Of a stretch of DNA of 64,000 bases, positions 8,693 through 17,681 are shown piece after piece. A program made the position numbers and the translations under genes. The stretch covers positions 940,501 to 1,004,500 of the forward strand of contig NZ_SRRY01000001.1 in the NCBI RefSeq assembly GCF_004792295.1. The letters are read 5' to 3'. This DNA is from Pseudoalteromonas sp. MEBiC 03607. GTDB taxonomy: Bacteria > Pseudomonadota > Gammaproteobacteria > Enterobacterales > Alteromonadaceae. The notes under the pieces were generated by a model. The model did not search any database. It was not told where the DNA came from and saw only the letters and a program-made list of their open reading frames with translations. Numbering within the stretch: the first letter of the stretch is position 1; the number at the start of each line of letters is the position of its first letter.

Positions 8693-9670
8693 ATGAACTA
8701 CGATATTTTTAACGGCGATGCTGATGGCATAATCGCTCTTTTACAGCTACAGCTAGCGAACCCTATAGATAGCGTTAAAGTAACCGGTGTGAAACGCGAT
8801 ATTCAATTATTAAAAAAAATCACCCCAAAAGCCGGTGATAATATTCGTGTACTCGATATTTCGATGGAAAAAAATATGGCAGAACTGCACGATGCGCTAT
8901 GTGTTGGGGCGCGAGTTATGTATGTTGACCATCATAAAGCGGGTGATATTCCAAAGCACGTTAACTTATTTGCACATATTAATTTAGATGCGAATATGTG
9001 CACTAGTTTAATAGTAAGCGACCTTATCGATAAGCAGTACCACTTATGGGCCATTACAGCAGCTTATGGTGATAACTTATTTACTAAAGCTGACTGTGAG
9101 GCTGATAAATTAAACCTTACAGAGCTTGAAAAGTCGCAGTTAAAAGCATTTGGTACTTACATTAATTACAATGGCTACGGCAGTGAAATTGCCGATTTAC
9201 ACTTTGCTCCAGAAGACTTGTTTAATGAGCTACTTAAATATGAGTCTCCTTTTGATGCAATTAACGATCTTGGGTCGGTTTATTATGTATTAGAAAGAGC
9301 CTACAAAGCAGATATGCAAAAAGCAGCATGTGCTGAAGTTATACATAATTGCGAGACAGCTAAAGTTATTTTACTTGAAGATGCGCCATGGGCTCGCCGT
9401 GTAAGTGGCGTATTAGGCAACGACCTTGCAAACCAAGCGCCAAGTAAAGCCCATGCTGTGCTTACCTATAACAATAAAGGAAGTTACACAGTAAGTGTGA
9501 GAGCGCCACTCAATAATAAGAAAGGCGCTGTTGATGTATGCAGTCTGTTTGCTACTGGAGGTGGCCGAGCAGCTGCTGCAGGTATTAACGAATTACCAAA
9601 AGAGTCAGTAGGTGAGCTGGTTGAAGTTTTAGCGAATTTTTATAAAAAGGTTGGTGAAATCAATAGTTAA
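8693..9670 (+). CDS. DHH-family phosphoesterase, candidate PAP phosphatase
   Basis: A 325-residue protein with the DHH phosphoesterase layout. NGDADGIIALLQLQ at residues 7-20 is motif I, with Asp ligands for manganese. VMYVDHHKAGDIP near residue 80 is the DHH motif. A C-terminal DHHA1-like part ends in FATGGGRAAAAGINEL, the substrate-binding GGG(H)xxAAG element with Arg in place of the usual His. Size and order resemble NrnA-type enzymes, which degrade short oligonucleotides and remove the 3'-phosphate from PAP (3'-phosphoadenosine 5'-phosphate). PAP is the by-product of sulfotransferases, and the gene follows cysC directly, so PAP recycling is an attractive but untested role. A different DHH activity is possible. 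Confidence 0.78.
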   Translation: MNYDIFNGDADGIIALLQLQLANPIDSVKVTGVKRDIQLLKKITPKAGDNIRVLDISMEKNMAELHDALCVGARVMYVDHHKAGDIPKHVNLFAHINLDANMCTSLIVSDLIDKQYHLWAITAAYGDNLFTKADCEADKLNLTELEKSQLKAFGTYINYNGYGSEIADLHFAPEDLFNELLKYESPFDAINDLGSVYYVLERAYKADMQKAACAEVIHNCETAKVILLEDAPWARRVSGVLGNDLANQAPSKAHAVLTYNNKGSYTVSVRAPLNNKKGAVDVCSLFATGGGRAAAAGINELPKESVGELVEVLANFYKKVGEINS

Positions 9671-9797
9671 TAAAAATGTATTGGTTTTTGGTGATTTTTA
9701 CTCTCACTAGCTATATTATATGGATGTATAACAATCATTAAGCTTTTGCTCAGTTAGGACAACTGATAATTCAAGCTTAATACAAAAGGGATTTCAA

Positions 9798-11762
9798 GTG
9801 GACAAAATAATAGACTCTATCTTTAACGCGCCTCGTTCTAAAAAGCGCGCTATCACTCTAGTTGTTGATTCATTTTTTATTTTTTCGGCCTTTTGGCTTG
9901 CCTTAGTTGTTCGGCTCGACAGCTTGGCCCCCTTGTATGTTCTTGAGTACTGGTTTGTACTTGGCTTATTGTTGCCTACCTCATTAATTGCTTTTGTTAA
10001 CCTAGGCTTATACCGTGCGGTGCTTCGTTATATGAACGCTCAAGCATTGTGGGCCATTGTTATTGGTACCTTAATAGCCACTGTAGCACTGGTTATATTC
10101 TCGTTTTTTTTAGGGGTGATGATGCCCCGTTCTATGCCTTTTATTTTTGCTTGGCTTTGTTTATTAACAGTCGGTGGTTCACGCATTGTAGTGCGCGCTA
10201 TGATTGGCAAAATGTCTACATCACATAAAGAGCAAGTTATAATTTATGGTGCTGGGTCATCAGGTAGGCAACTTGCAACAGCGCTAGAGGCCGGGCCAGA
10301 GTACCATGTACGCGCATTTATAGACGACGATGTAACAAAGCAAGGTTCAATAATTCAAGGTGTACCTGTATATGCATTTAACGACATACATACCCTAATT
10401 GATAAACGAAATATTGGTAAAATATTGCTAGCTATGCCAAGCGAGAGTCGCTCACGCCGTAAAGAGGTACTTGCGCAATTAGAGCCGTTAGCAATACAGA
10501 TTTTGTCGATCCCGGGTATGGCCGATATTGTAGGTGGTAAAGCTAAGCTTTCTGAATTTAGAGAAGTCGAAATAGAAGACCTATTAGGCCGTGATTCGGT
10601 AGAGCCAAAACCTGAGCTAATGGCTGCTAATATAACAAATAAAGTAGTTATGGTTACCGGGGCTGGTGGTTCTATTGGCTCTGAGTTATGTAGGCAAATT
10701 ATTAAGCAGCAACCTAAAAAGCTTATTTTGTTTGAGGTAAACGAGTTTGGCTTATACTCAATCGAAAAAGAGTTGTGCGAACATATTCAAGCGAATGAGC
10801 TTAATATTGAGCTTGTGCCAATTATGGGCTCTGTTCAGCGTATAAACCGCATTGAGACTGTAATGATCACCTTTGGAGTGCACACCGTTTACCATGCTGC
10901 TGCTTATAAACATGTGCCTTTAGTTGAGCATAATGTGGTTGAAGGTGTACGTAATAACGTATTTGGTACCTACTACGCAGCTAAAGCAGCAATGAATGCT
11001 AAAGTCGAAACCTTTGTACTTATATCTACCGATAAAGCTGTACGCCCAACCAATGTTATGGGGGCTACTAAGCGCATGGCCGAGTTATGCTTACAAGGGT
11101 TAGCGCAAAATAAAGGTAAGCAACATAATACCCGTTTTTGTATGGTGCGGTTTGGGAATGTACTTGGCTCGAGCGGCTCTGTAGTGCCATTGTTCCGTAG
11201 GCAAATTAAAGAGGGCGGGCCAATTACCTTAACTCATCAAGATATAACGCGCTTTTTTATGACCATTCCAGAGGCTGCACAATTGGTAATACAAGCCGGT
11301 GCTATGGGTAAAGGTGGCGATGTATTTGTGCTCGACATGGGCGAACCTGTAAAAATTAAAGACCTCGCTACAAAAATGATTCGCTTATCGGGTTTTGAGG
11401 TTAAAAGCAGTGCTAACCCACATGGCGATATTGCCATAGAGTGCACAGGCTTACGCCCTGGTGAAAAGCTCTACGAAGAGCTATTAATTGGCGATAACGT
11501 AGGCGAAACTTGCCACGAGCGAATTATGACTGCTAACGAAGTAATGCTGCCGCTTGCCGAAATTAATGTATTTTTAGAAGCATTTGATATTGCTTGCCAT
11601 AATTTTGATCACGAAACAATTCGCCAGCTGTTATTAGACGCACCTACTGGCTTTAACCCTACCGATGGTATTTGCGATTTAGTATGGACTGCTAAACAAA
11701 ATAAAGAACAATCTACCACAAACGAGCCTCTAGAAAATAAAGTTGTTAACTTTAAAGGCTAG
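9798..11762 (+). CDS. Membrane-bound nucleotide-sugar 4,6-dehydratase (CapD/WbpM/PglF type)
   Basis: A 654-residue protein starting at GTG with an AAAAGGG site just upstream. Residues about 15-130 hold four transmembrane helices. A CoA-binding-like Rossmann domain follows (IIYGAGSSGRQLATALEAG near 150). The catalytic SDR domain has VTGAGGSIGSELCRQI near 285, an STDKAVRPTNVMGATKR motif near 410 in which Met replaces the usual SDR Tyr, and LRPGEKLYEELL near 550. This is the inverting/retaining C4,C6-dehydratase family acting on UDP-GlcNAc, as in PglF, WbpM and CapD. The 4-keto-6-deoxy product could feed the DegT aminotransferase at 2135-3310. It is the first gene after a 127-base gap and probably has its own promoter. 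Confidence 0.93.
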   Translation: MDKIIDSIFNAPRSKKRAITLVVDSFFIFSAFWLALVVRLDSLAPLYVLEYWFVLGLLLPTSLIAFVNLGLYRAVLRYMNAQALWAIVIGTLIATVALVIFSFFLGVMMPRSMPFIFAWLCLLTVGGSRIVVRAMIGKMSTSHKEQVIIYGAGSSGRQLATALEAGPEYHVRAFIDDDVTKQGSIIQGVPVYAFNDIHTLIDKRNIGKILLAMPSESRSRRKEVLAQLEPLAIQILSIPGMADIVGGKAKLSEFREVEIEDLLGRDSVEPKPELMAANITNKVVMVTGAGGSIGSELCRQIIKQQPKKLILFEVNEFGLYSIEKELCEHIQANELNIELVPIMGSVQRINRIETVMITFGVHTVYHAAAYKHVPLVEHNVVEGVRNNVFGTYYAAKAAMNAKVETFVLISTDKAVRPTNVMGATKRMAELCLQGLAQNKGKQHNTRFCMVRFGNVLGSSGSVVPLFRRQIKEGGPITLTHQDITRFFMTIPEAAQLVIQAGAMGKGGDVFVLDMGEPVKIKDLATKMIRLSGFEVKSSANPHGDIAIECTGLRPGEKLYEELLIGDNVGETCHERIMTANEVMLPLAEINVFLEAFDIACHNFDHETIRQLLLDAPTGFNPTDGICDLVWTAKQNKEQSTTNEPLENKVVNFKG

Positions 11763-11892
11763 GCTTTGTGTAACAGATTGGTTTTTAATATTTATAACAA
11801 ATGGTAGTATTTATGGTTATGCTTGGCTTTACTTATCTTGAGTAAGTGGTCTTAAGCTAGGCTATAAAGTTTTTTGAAAGGATGATTTATAA

Positions 11893-13059
11893 ATGAAAAT
11901 AGCAGTAGTGGGTACTGGTTATGTGGGCTTGTCAAACGCAATGTTGCTTGCGCAGCATAACGAAGTAGTCGCCCTAGATATAGACGAACAAAAAGTTAGT
12001 TTATTACAAAACAAGCAATCACCGATTGTTGATACCGAAATAAGCGACTTTTTAGTTAATAAATCGCTTAATTTTACTGCTACCACTAACAAAGAGTCAG
12101 CCCTTTTAAATGCTGAATTTGTTGTAATTGCCACCCCAACAGACTACGACCCAGACACTAACTATTTTAATACTCGCTCGGTTGAGTCGGTAATTAGTGA
12201 TGTATTAGCGATTAATCCAACAGCAACCATGGTAATTAAATCAACCGTGCCTGTTGGTTACACTAAATCGGTTAAAGAGCAGTTTGGTACAGAAAATATA
12301 ATTTTCTCTCCAGAGTTTTTACGTGAAGGTAAAGCACTTTACGATAACTTGCACCCATCACGTATTATTGTTGGTGAACAAAGTGAGCGAGCAAAAACAT
12401 TTGCCAACTTACTCGCTGAGGGCGCCGTAAAAACTAACATCGAGATTTTATTTACTGACTCAACCGAAGCAGAGGCGATTAAGTTATTTTCGAATACTTA
12501 TTTGGCAATGCGTGTAGCTTACTTTAATGAGTTAGACAGCTACGCTGAAAGTCATGGCTTAGATGCAAAGCAAATTATCGAGGGCGTAGGGTTAGACCCA
12601 CGCATAGGTAAGCACTATAACAACCCATCGTTTGGCTATGGCGGTTACTGTTTACCTAAAGATACTAAGCAGCTACTCGCTAACTACCAAGATGTGCCTA
12701 ACAATATGATCCGCGCTATTGTAGATGCCAACACAACCCGCAAAGATTTTATTGCAAATTCAATTATTAAACAAAACCCTAAGGTGGTTGGTATTTACCG
12801 TTTAGTGATGAAATCGGGCTCTGATAACTTTAGAGCATCTGCCATTCAAGGCATTATGAAACGCATTAAAGCTAAGGGGATTGAGGTAGTCGTTTACGAG
12901 CCAACCTTTGAGGGTGATGCATTTTTTAATTCGCGTGTAATTAAAAATCTTGATGAGCTTAAAAGTATCTCTGATGTAATTGTATCGAACCGCATGGCCG
13001 AAGAGCTGCAAGATGTAGCTGACAAGGTTTATACTCGCGATTTGTTCGGAAGTGATTAA
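11893..13059 (+). CDS. ugd: UDP-glucose 6-dehydrogenase
   Basis: A 388-residue enzyme, the length of the short E. coli Ugd type. The NAD-binding start is [28 protein letters not shown] and [20 protein letters not shown] are conserved; the catalytic cysteine is in [15 protein letters not shown] near residue 253. It oxidises UDP-glucose twice to UDP-glucuronate, a precursor for acidic polysaccharides. The ribosome site AAGGA lies ahead of the ATG. It supplies uronate to the locus, and galU, which makes its substrate, follows after an intergenic block of repeats. Confidence 0.97.
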   Translation: MKIAVVGTGYVGLSNAMLLAQHNEVVALDIDEQKVSLLQNKQSPIVDTEISDFLVNKSLNFTATTNKESALLNAEFVVIATPTDYDPDTNYFNTRSVESVISDVLAINPTATMVIKSTVPVGYTKSVKEQFGTENIIFSPEFLREGKALYDNLHPSRIIVGEQSERAKTFANLLAEGAVKTNIEILFTDSTEAEAIKLFSNTYLAMRVAYFNELDSYAESHGLDAKQIIEGVGLDPRIGKHYNNPSFGYGGYCLPKDTKQLLANYQDVPNNMIRAIVDANTTRKDFIANSIIKQNPKVVGIYRLVMKSGSDNFRASAIQGIMKRIKAKGIEVVVYEPTFEGDAFFNSRVIKNLDELKSISDVIVSNRMAEELQDVADKVYTRDLFGSD

Positions 13060-13120
13060 GGCGAAATAGCTTTCAGCTGTCAGTTTTGAGCCGAGCAGTG
13101 TTGTTTGTAGGCCTTTATCA

Positions 13121-13547
13121 AAGGCCTAAATCGTAGAAGGCACTTTAGTGCCAAAAATATTTTCACAAAGAGAAGTGAACGAGAAGGGAAAGAGGAAGTG
13201 ATAATAAAGCTTTTTGTTTTCTCTAAAGAGCAGCGCCTCTTAGTTTCTTTGTGCAAATATATGCCTTTGATATAGGTGTGAAATTTATTTTGCGAAGATT
13301 TATTCATAAAGAGAAGTGAATGAGAAAAGAATGAGGAAGTGATAATTATGCTTTTTGTTTTCTCTAAAGCGAAGCGCCTCTTAGTTTCTTTGTGCAATTA
13401 TATGCCTTTGATATAGGTGTGAGATTTATTTCGCGCGAAGATTTATTCACAAAGAGAAGTGAATGAAAAAAGAATGAGGAAGTGATAATAATGCTTTTTG
13501 TTTTTTCTAAAGCGAAGCGCCTCATAACCTCTTTGTGAGATATTTCT
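13121..13547. repeat. Three 90-bp type B palindromic repeats at 142-bp spacing
   Basis: Fills most of the 628-base ugd-galU gap. Type B copies lie at 13164-13253, 13305-13394 and 13448-13537, each exactly 90 bases. Left arms begin CACAAAGAGAAGTGAA (CATAAAGAG in copy 2). Right arms read TCTCTAAAGCGAAGCGCCTC and end TTCTTTGTG or CTCTTTGTG, so the ends pair. Copies are separated by a conserved linker around GATATAGGTGTGAAATTTAT. A REP-like GGCACTTTAGTGCC palindrome lies at 13127-13141. Several frames stay open through the copies and yield similar low-complexity peptides; I do not regard them as genes. Confidence 0.93.
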
Positions 13548-13687
13548 TTGGTAAATTGTATCTCTTTTACTCTTTGTAAACATCAGTATCTACGAAAAAT
13601 AAAATTAAAAATCATTCAGCTTGTATCTACTTTGGTACTGTTAGTTTGGTGTTATTGTAGATTTAATTATTAAATAAGGGACTAATT

Positions 13688-14596
13688 ATGAAAGCAGTGA
13701 TTCCAGTTGCGGGCCTTGGTACCCGTATGCTCCCAATGACTAAAGCAATTCCAAAGGAAATGTTACCTTTAGTTGATAAGCCGCTTATTCAATACATTGT
13801 TAATGAATGTGTTTTAGCTGGCATAAAAGAAATTGTGCTAGTTACGCACAGCTCTAAAAACGCTATTGAAAACCATTTTGATACCAGCTTTGAGCTTGAG
13901 GCAACACTTGAAAAGCGTGTTAAACGTACGCTACTTGAAGAAGTGCGCTCAATTTGCCCACCAGATGTAACCATTATGCATGTTCGCCAAGGTGAAGCGA
14001 AAGGCTTGGGCCATGCGGTATTATGCGCAAAACCAATCGTAGGTGATGACGACTTTGTAGTGGTACTGCCAGATGTTATTTTAGATGGCTACACCGCAGA
14101 CCAAAAAACCGAAAACATTGCCGCGATGATCGAGCGTTTTAACGATGTTAAAGCAAGTCAGATTATGCTTGAACCTGTACCACAAGAAAGTGTTCACAAG
14201 TACGGTATTGCTGATATCGGTGGCGTTAAAATTAAAGCCGGCGAAAGCGCACCAATTAAAACGATGGTTGAAAAACCAAAAGCTGAAGAAGCACCATCTA
14301 ATTTAGCGGTTGTTGGCCGTTATGTGTTATCAAAAGCTATTTGGCCGTTACTTGCTAAAACACCTGCTGGTGCGGGTGGCGAAATTCAGTTAACAGATGC
14401 GATTGACGAGCTTATGAAAACTGAGGTTGTTGAGGCGTTCCACATGAGTGGCCGAGCACATGATTGTGGTGATAAGTTAGGTTATTTAAAAGCGATTATA
14501 GAGTACGGTATCCGTGACGAAAAACTAGGCGGTGAGTTCTCTGAGTTTTTAAACGATATTGTTGCGCCTAAAGTGAGTCACTTAAAAGCGGTTTAA
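13688..14596 (+). CDS. galU: UTP-glucose-1-phosphate uridylyltransferase
   Basis: A 302-residue nucleotidyltransferase that makes UDP-glucose from UTP and glucose 1-phosphate. It begins [20 protein letters not shown] with the GxGTRxxPxTK signature; [17 protein letters not shown], then [15 protein letters not shown] near residue 100 and the VEKPK motif follow. Length matches E. coli GalU (302). The ribosome site is AAGGGA. It provides UDP-glucose for ugd directly upstream and for galE at 32962-33975. Repeats occupy the space between ugd and galU, yet gene order and strand are kept. Confidence 0.97.
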   Translation: MKAVIPVAGLGTRMLPMTKAIPKEMLPLVDKPLIQYIVNECVLAGIKEIVLVTHSSKNAIENHFDTSFELEATLEKRVKRTLLEEVRSICPPDVTIMHVRQGEAKGLGHAVLCAKPIVGDDDFVVVLPDVILDGYTADQKTENIAAMIERFNDVKASQIMLEPVPQESVHKYGIADIGGVKIKAGESAPIKTMVEKPKAEEAPSNLAVVGRYVLSKAIWPLLAKTPAGAGGEIQLTDAIDELMKTEVVEAFHMSGRAHDCGDKLGYLKAIIEYGIRDEKLGGEFSEFLNDIVAPKVSHLKAV

Positions 14597-14622
14597 TTAG
14601 TTTTTGAGTTTCTGAAATATTC

Positions 14623-14653
14623 AAACGCCTACACATTGTGTAGGCGTTTTTGT
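14623..14653 (+). terminator. Rho-independent terminator of galU
   Basis: Perfect 12-bp inverted repeat: AAACGCCTACAC, loop ATT, then GTGTAGGCGTTT, followed by TTGTTT. It begins 27 bases after the galU stop and closes the polysaccharide-precursor block. Confidence 0.93.
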
Positions 14654-14760
14654 TTATTAAATAGCATTTTAAACACAAAGGGGGCGAGGATTACAGATTG
14701 AGATAATTAATAGACTTAAGGTGAATGTGTAGACTCTTTACTAAAGTGATATTTGATACC

Positions 14761-15274
14761 GTAGGTCTGAAATTTATTATGCACGTAAGATCTCTTTTGA
14801 ACCACAGAGGACACAGAGAACACAGAGGTAAATACGGCAAGACTAAAAACTCAGAAAGAGCTGTTTGGTAGTGTTATGTTAGTTTGTGGGATGTTTTGGA
14901 TACCAAAATTTTAAGAGCTTTGAACCACAGAGGGCACAGAGGAAGAGAAAGAGGGTATAAGGTGCTTTATCTTCAGCCCGGTGTTTTATGAGTTTTAGAA
15001 TTAATTTAATTTTCTCTATGTAGCGCCTCGGTGTGCAGTGTTTATGTCTTTAATCTAATTAGAACCGCAGAGGGCATAGATAGCACAGAGGAAGAGAAGG
15101 AGGTCTTTAAGCTTTCAGCCGTTAGGTTTCAGGTAAATTGTGTTGTTTGTGGGTCAGACATTGGTTGATGGAATGGTGTTGTATATAAGACGCACCAAGC
15201 AGGTGTGACGCCTACTGTTTAATATTTTATTTATCCATGTAGCGCGCAGCGCCTCGGCGTGCTCTGTAGTTCAA
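14761..15274. repeat. Type A palindrome arms on the left of the GxxExxY gene
   Basis: This block opens with a degenerate REP-like GTAGGTCTGAAATTTATT element. Type A left arms are at about 14800-14830 (GAACCACAGAGGACACAGAG), 14921-14950 and 15062-15100. Two right arms (TAGCGCCTCGGTGTG near 15020 and AGCGCGCAGCGCCTCGGCGT near 15241) are present. There is one more left arm than right arms. It fills most of the 769-base gap between galU and the next gene. Confidence 0.85.
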
Positions 15275-15365
15275 AAAGTATTTTTCGTATTATTAGTAAG
15301 ATAATTTAAGCTATTCTTAAATTATAAACAGCTTTTAAATGTTCAATATTAGCAAGGATGGCTAT

Positions 15366-15737
15366 ATGGAAATGGATATAATTACCCGTAAAGTAATAGC
15401 GTGTGCTATTGAGGTACATAAACAATTAGGGCCAGGTTTATTAGAGTCTACCTATGAAAGTTGCTTGGTATATGAATTGCTGCAAGTTGGCTTTTCACCA
15501 CTTAACCAAGTTGAGTTACCTATTTCATACAAGAGTGTCTGTTTAGATGCTGGGTATCGACTTGACATATTGCTTCCAAAGTCGCTAATTATCGAATTGA
15601 AAGTAGTAGAAAAGCTTTTACCCATTCACACAGCACAGTTAATTACATATTTAAAATTAACCGACATCAAAACAGGTTTGCTTATTAACTTTAATGTTAC
15701 AAGGTTGGTGGATGGTATTAAGCGAATTCAAGTTTAG
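15366..15737 (+). CDS. GxxExxY protein (PDDEXK-like small nuclease family)
   Basis: Start chosen at ATG 15366 because AAGGA lies seven bases upstream; an in-frame ATG at 15339 has no such site. The 123-residue product carries the family-naming motif in GPGLLESTYESCLVYELL (G-L-L-E-S-T-Y). A PDDEXK-like core follows: RLDILLPKSLIIELK supplies the Asp and the Glu-x-Lys, and KLLPIHTAQLITYLKL is the conserved helix. NFNVTRLVDGIKRI closes the domain. Biochemical function of the family is not established to my knowledge; nuclease activity is inferred from the fold. Type A left arms lie upstream and only right arms downstream, so it may be cargo of that repeat element. No operon partner is seen. Confidence 0.88.
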   Translation: MEMDIITRKVIACAIEVHKQLGPGLLESTYESCLVYELLQVGFSPLNQVELPISYKSVCLDAGYRLDILLPKSLIIELKVVEKLLPIHTAQLITYLKLTDIKTGLLINFNVTRLVDGIKRIQV

Positions 15738-15804
15738 TTTTTCTCTTGGCTTGAAAATTAATTGGAGCCACTGATGTATCAAGGTCAAGCGCCTGCTTAC
15801 TCTG

Positions 15805-16093
15805 AGCTCTCATCACTATATAGTGCGAAGCGCCTCTGTGCTCACTGTGGTTAAAAATTATTCAAACTTAATTACATCATAGGCGCTACAGTTAGCTCCC
15901 TTGTTTAAATTTCTAATTATAACTTTGATTTTCTCTGTGTAGCGCGCAGCGCCTCTGTGTGCTCTGTGGTTCAAAATTATTCAAACCTAATTACATCATA
16001 GGCGCTACAGTTAGCTCCCTTGTTTAAATTTCTAATTATTAACCAGGTTTTCTCTGTGCAGCACGCAGTGCCTCCGCGTACTCTGTGGTTCAA
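15805..16093. repeat. Type A right arms, including a 119-bp tandem duplication
   Basis: Three right arms at about 15823-15852, 15935-15973 and 16055-16091, each ending CTGTGGTT, with no left arm nearby. The second and third belong to a 119-base direct duplication: the same spacer (ATCATAGGCGCTACAGTTAG and flanks) recurs from about 15858 and again from about 15977. The block separates the convergent GxxExxY and MBL genes. Confidence 0.87.
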
Positions 16094-16113
16094 AGTTCAA
16101 TATGTAGGTAAAT

Positions 16114-17523
16114 CTATGTAGCTATTTCAACCTTAGTTTTATCGCCCAGTAGGGCTTGGTATTTTTTAGCCAAAGTTGCTTTGGCTTCGTCATCGCCGTG
16201 TACAATTTTTATTAACTTCGGTTTCTTTTTCATACCTGTTACAAACCTAATTAGTCCCTTTTGATCTGCGTGGGCGCTGTAGCCACTGATGGTATGAACT
16301 GCCGCGTTTATATAAACCTTTTGATTATTAATATATACATAACCGCCTTTTGGGCCGTAGGTTTGAATATCTCTTCCTAGCGTGCCTTTGCCCTGGTAGC
16401 CAACAAAAATAATATCGGTTGTTTTGTCAGGTAAAAACTGCTCAAGGTAATTAACAATTCGCCCCCCTGTGCACATACCGCTGGCAGCTATAATAATCGC
16501 TGGCTGTTGCTTTGAACTTAAAAAGTTAATGAGTGCCTTGTGCTCTTGGTGTGTATCAATTGTATGTAGTTGGTCAAAATCTAACGGGTGACGCCCTTGG
16601 TTAACTCGCTTCTTTGCTTCGTTATCCCATAGGGTTTTAAAGTGTTGGTACTGTGCAGTAAAGTTGGCGGCCATGGGCGAGTCTACAATTACTTGTAGTT
16701 TATGCCACATTGAATTTTTACGAGCTGAGTGAATTATTTGTTCTAGCTCATAAAGTAGCTCTTGCGTTCGGCCAATACTAAACGCAGGAATAAGCACCAC
16801 ACCGTTATCTGTAACGGCTCGTTCTATAATATTTTTTAAACCTTTTACACGCGTTTTTCGGCCATCATGGTTTTTATCACCATAGGTCGATTCTATTACT
16901 AAGGTATCGGCACGGTATGGCGGTTTAGGTGAGGGTAATAATGGCGTATATGGGGCTCCTAAATCTCCCGAGAATACCACTCTGTGATTATTTGGCTTTT
17001 TGCCAAGTTCAATTTCTACATAGGCAGAGCCAAGAATATGGCCTGCGCGTTGTAGGCGGATTTTAAATAAAATTTCTTGGCTTTGGGAGCTCAAGGCTGC
17101 TTTTTCGGGGCTAAAGCCCACTCCTACAGGTATGGAGTACCATTTATTAAAATCTAGACTCACTATTTGCTGTTTTAGTCTTCTTATACAGGTGTTTATT
17201 ATGGCTTCATCACGTGTTACACCTAGTTTTAATGCGTCTTCAATAACGAGTGGTAGTAGTTTTGCGGTTGCTTTAGATGTGTATATTGGTCCTTTAAACC
17301 CTGCCACAAATAGGTAGGGTATGCGGCCTACGTGATCAATATGGCAGTGGGTAACAATAAGCGCTTTTACGGTTGATATGTCAAAGTCGATATTGAGATC
17401 TTCGTGGCTGTCTTCGCCCTGAAACAGCCCGCAATCGATGAGTATTGAGTTGTTGTCGTTAATAACAAGCTGGTGGCAAGACCCTGTAACACCGTTAACT
17501 GCTCCGTGGTGTTTTATTTGCAT
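16114..17523 (-). CDS. MBL-fold/beta-CASP hydrolase, probable RNA-processing nuclease
   Basis: Start taken at ATG 17523 (MQIKHHGAVNGVTGSCHQLV), which has AAGGAT seven bases upstream; an in-frame start at 17559 is less likely. The 469-residue protein has the metallo-beta-lactamase motif THCHIDHVGRIPYL near residue 55. It also has SGDLGAPYTPLLP near 180, ESTYGDKNH, a beta-CASP domain with PAFSIGRTQELLYEL and DSPMAANFTAQY, and the C-terminal RMBL motif SGYSAHADQKGL. This layout is shared by CPSF-73-like and archaeal RNA 3'-end endonucleases and by bacterial homologues of unknown substrate. It is expected to be cytoplasmic and zinc-dependent. It stands alone, flanked on both sides by palindromic repeat blocks. 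Confidence 0.9.
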   Translation of the reverse strand: MQIKHHGAVNGVTGSCHQLVINDNNSILIDCGLFQGEDSHEDLNIDFDISTVKALIVTHCHIDHVGRIPYLFVAGFKGPIYTSKATAKLLPLVIEDALKLGVTRDEAIINTCIRRLKQQIVSLDFNKWYSIPVGVGFSPEKAALSSQSQEILFKIRLQRAGHILGSAYVEIELGKKPNNHRVVFSGDLGAPYTPLLPSPKPPYRADTLVIESTYGDKNHDGRKTRVKGLKNIIERAVTDNGVVLIPAFSIGRTQELLYELEQIIHSARKNSMWHKLQVIVDSPMAANFTAQYQHFKTLWDNEAKKRVNQGRHPLDFDQLHTIDTHQEHKALINFLSSKQQPAIIIAASGMCTGGRIVNYLEQFLPDKTTDIIFVGYQGKGTLGRDIQTYGPKGGYVYINNQKVYINAAVHTISGYSAHADQKGLIRFVTGMKKKPKLIKIVHGDDEAKATLAKKYQALLGDKTKVEIAT

Positions 17524-17681
17524 AATAATATCCTTATTTTTGAAGCATAGCCTCAGCATAGAGGTTATTGACTATAACGGCAACGAGCAAAGTTCTTCAT
17601 GTATTGTTGGATTATTCATAAGCTGTAGGTATTAAGTTTTAAGTCGGATGAGTAAACTCTTATAAAGTCGAATACGATACC

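Noticed and set aside
13080..13397. Open frame on the minus strand across the type B copies (HKETKRR...LEKTKS peptides)
   Set aside because: It only translates the palindromic repeats; the same peptides reappear wherever a B copy occurs, on either strand, with no ribosome site.
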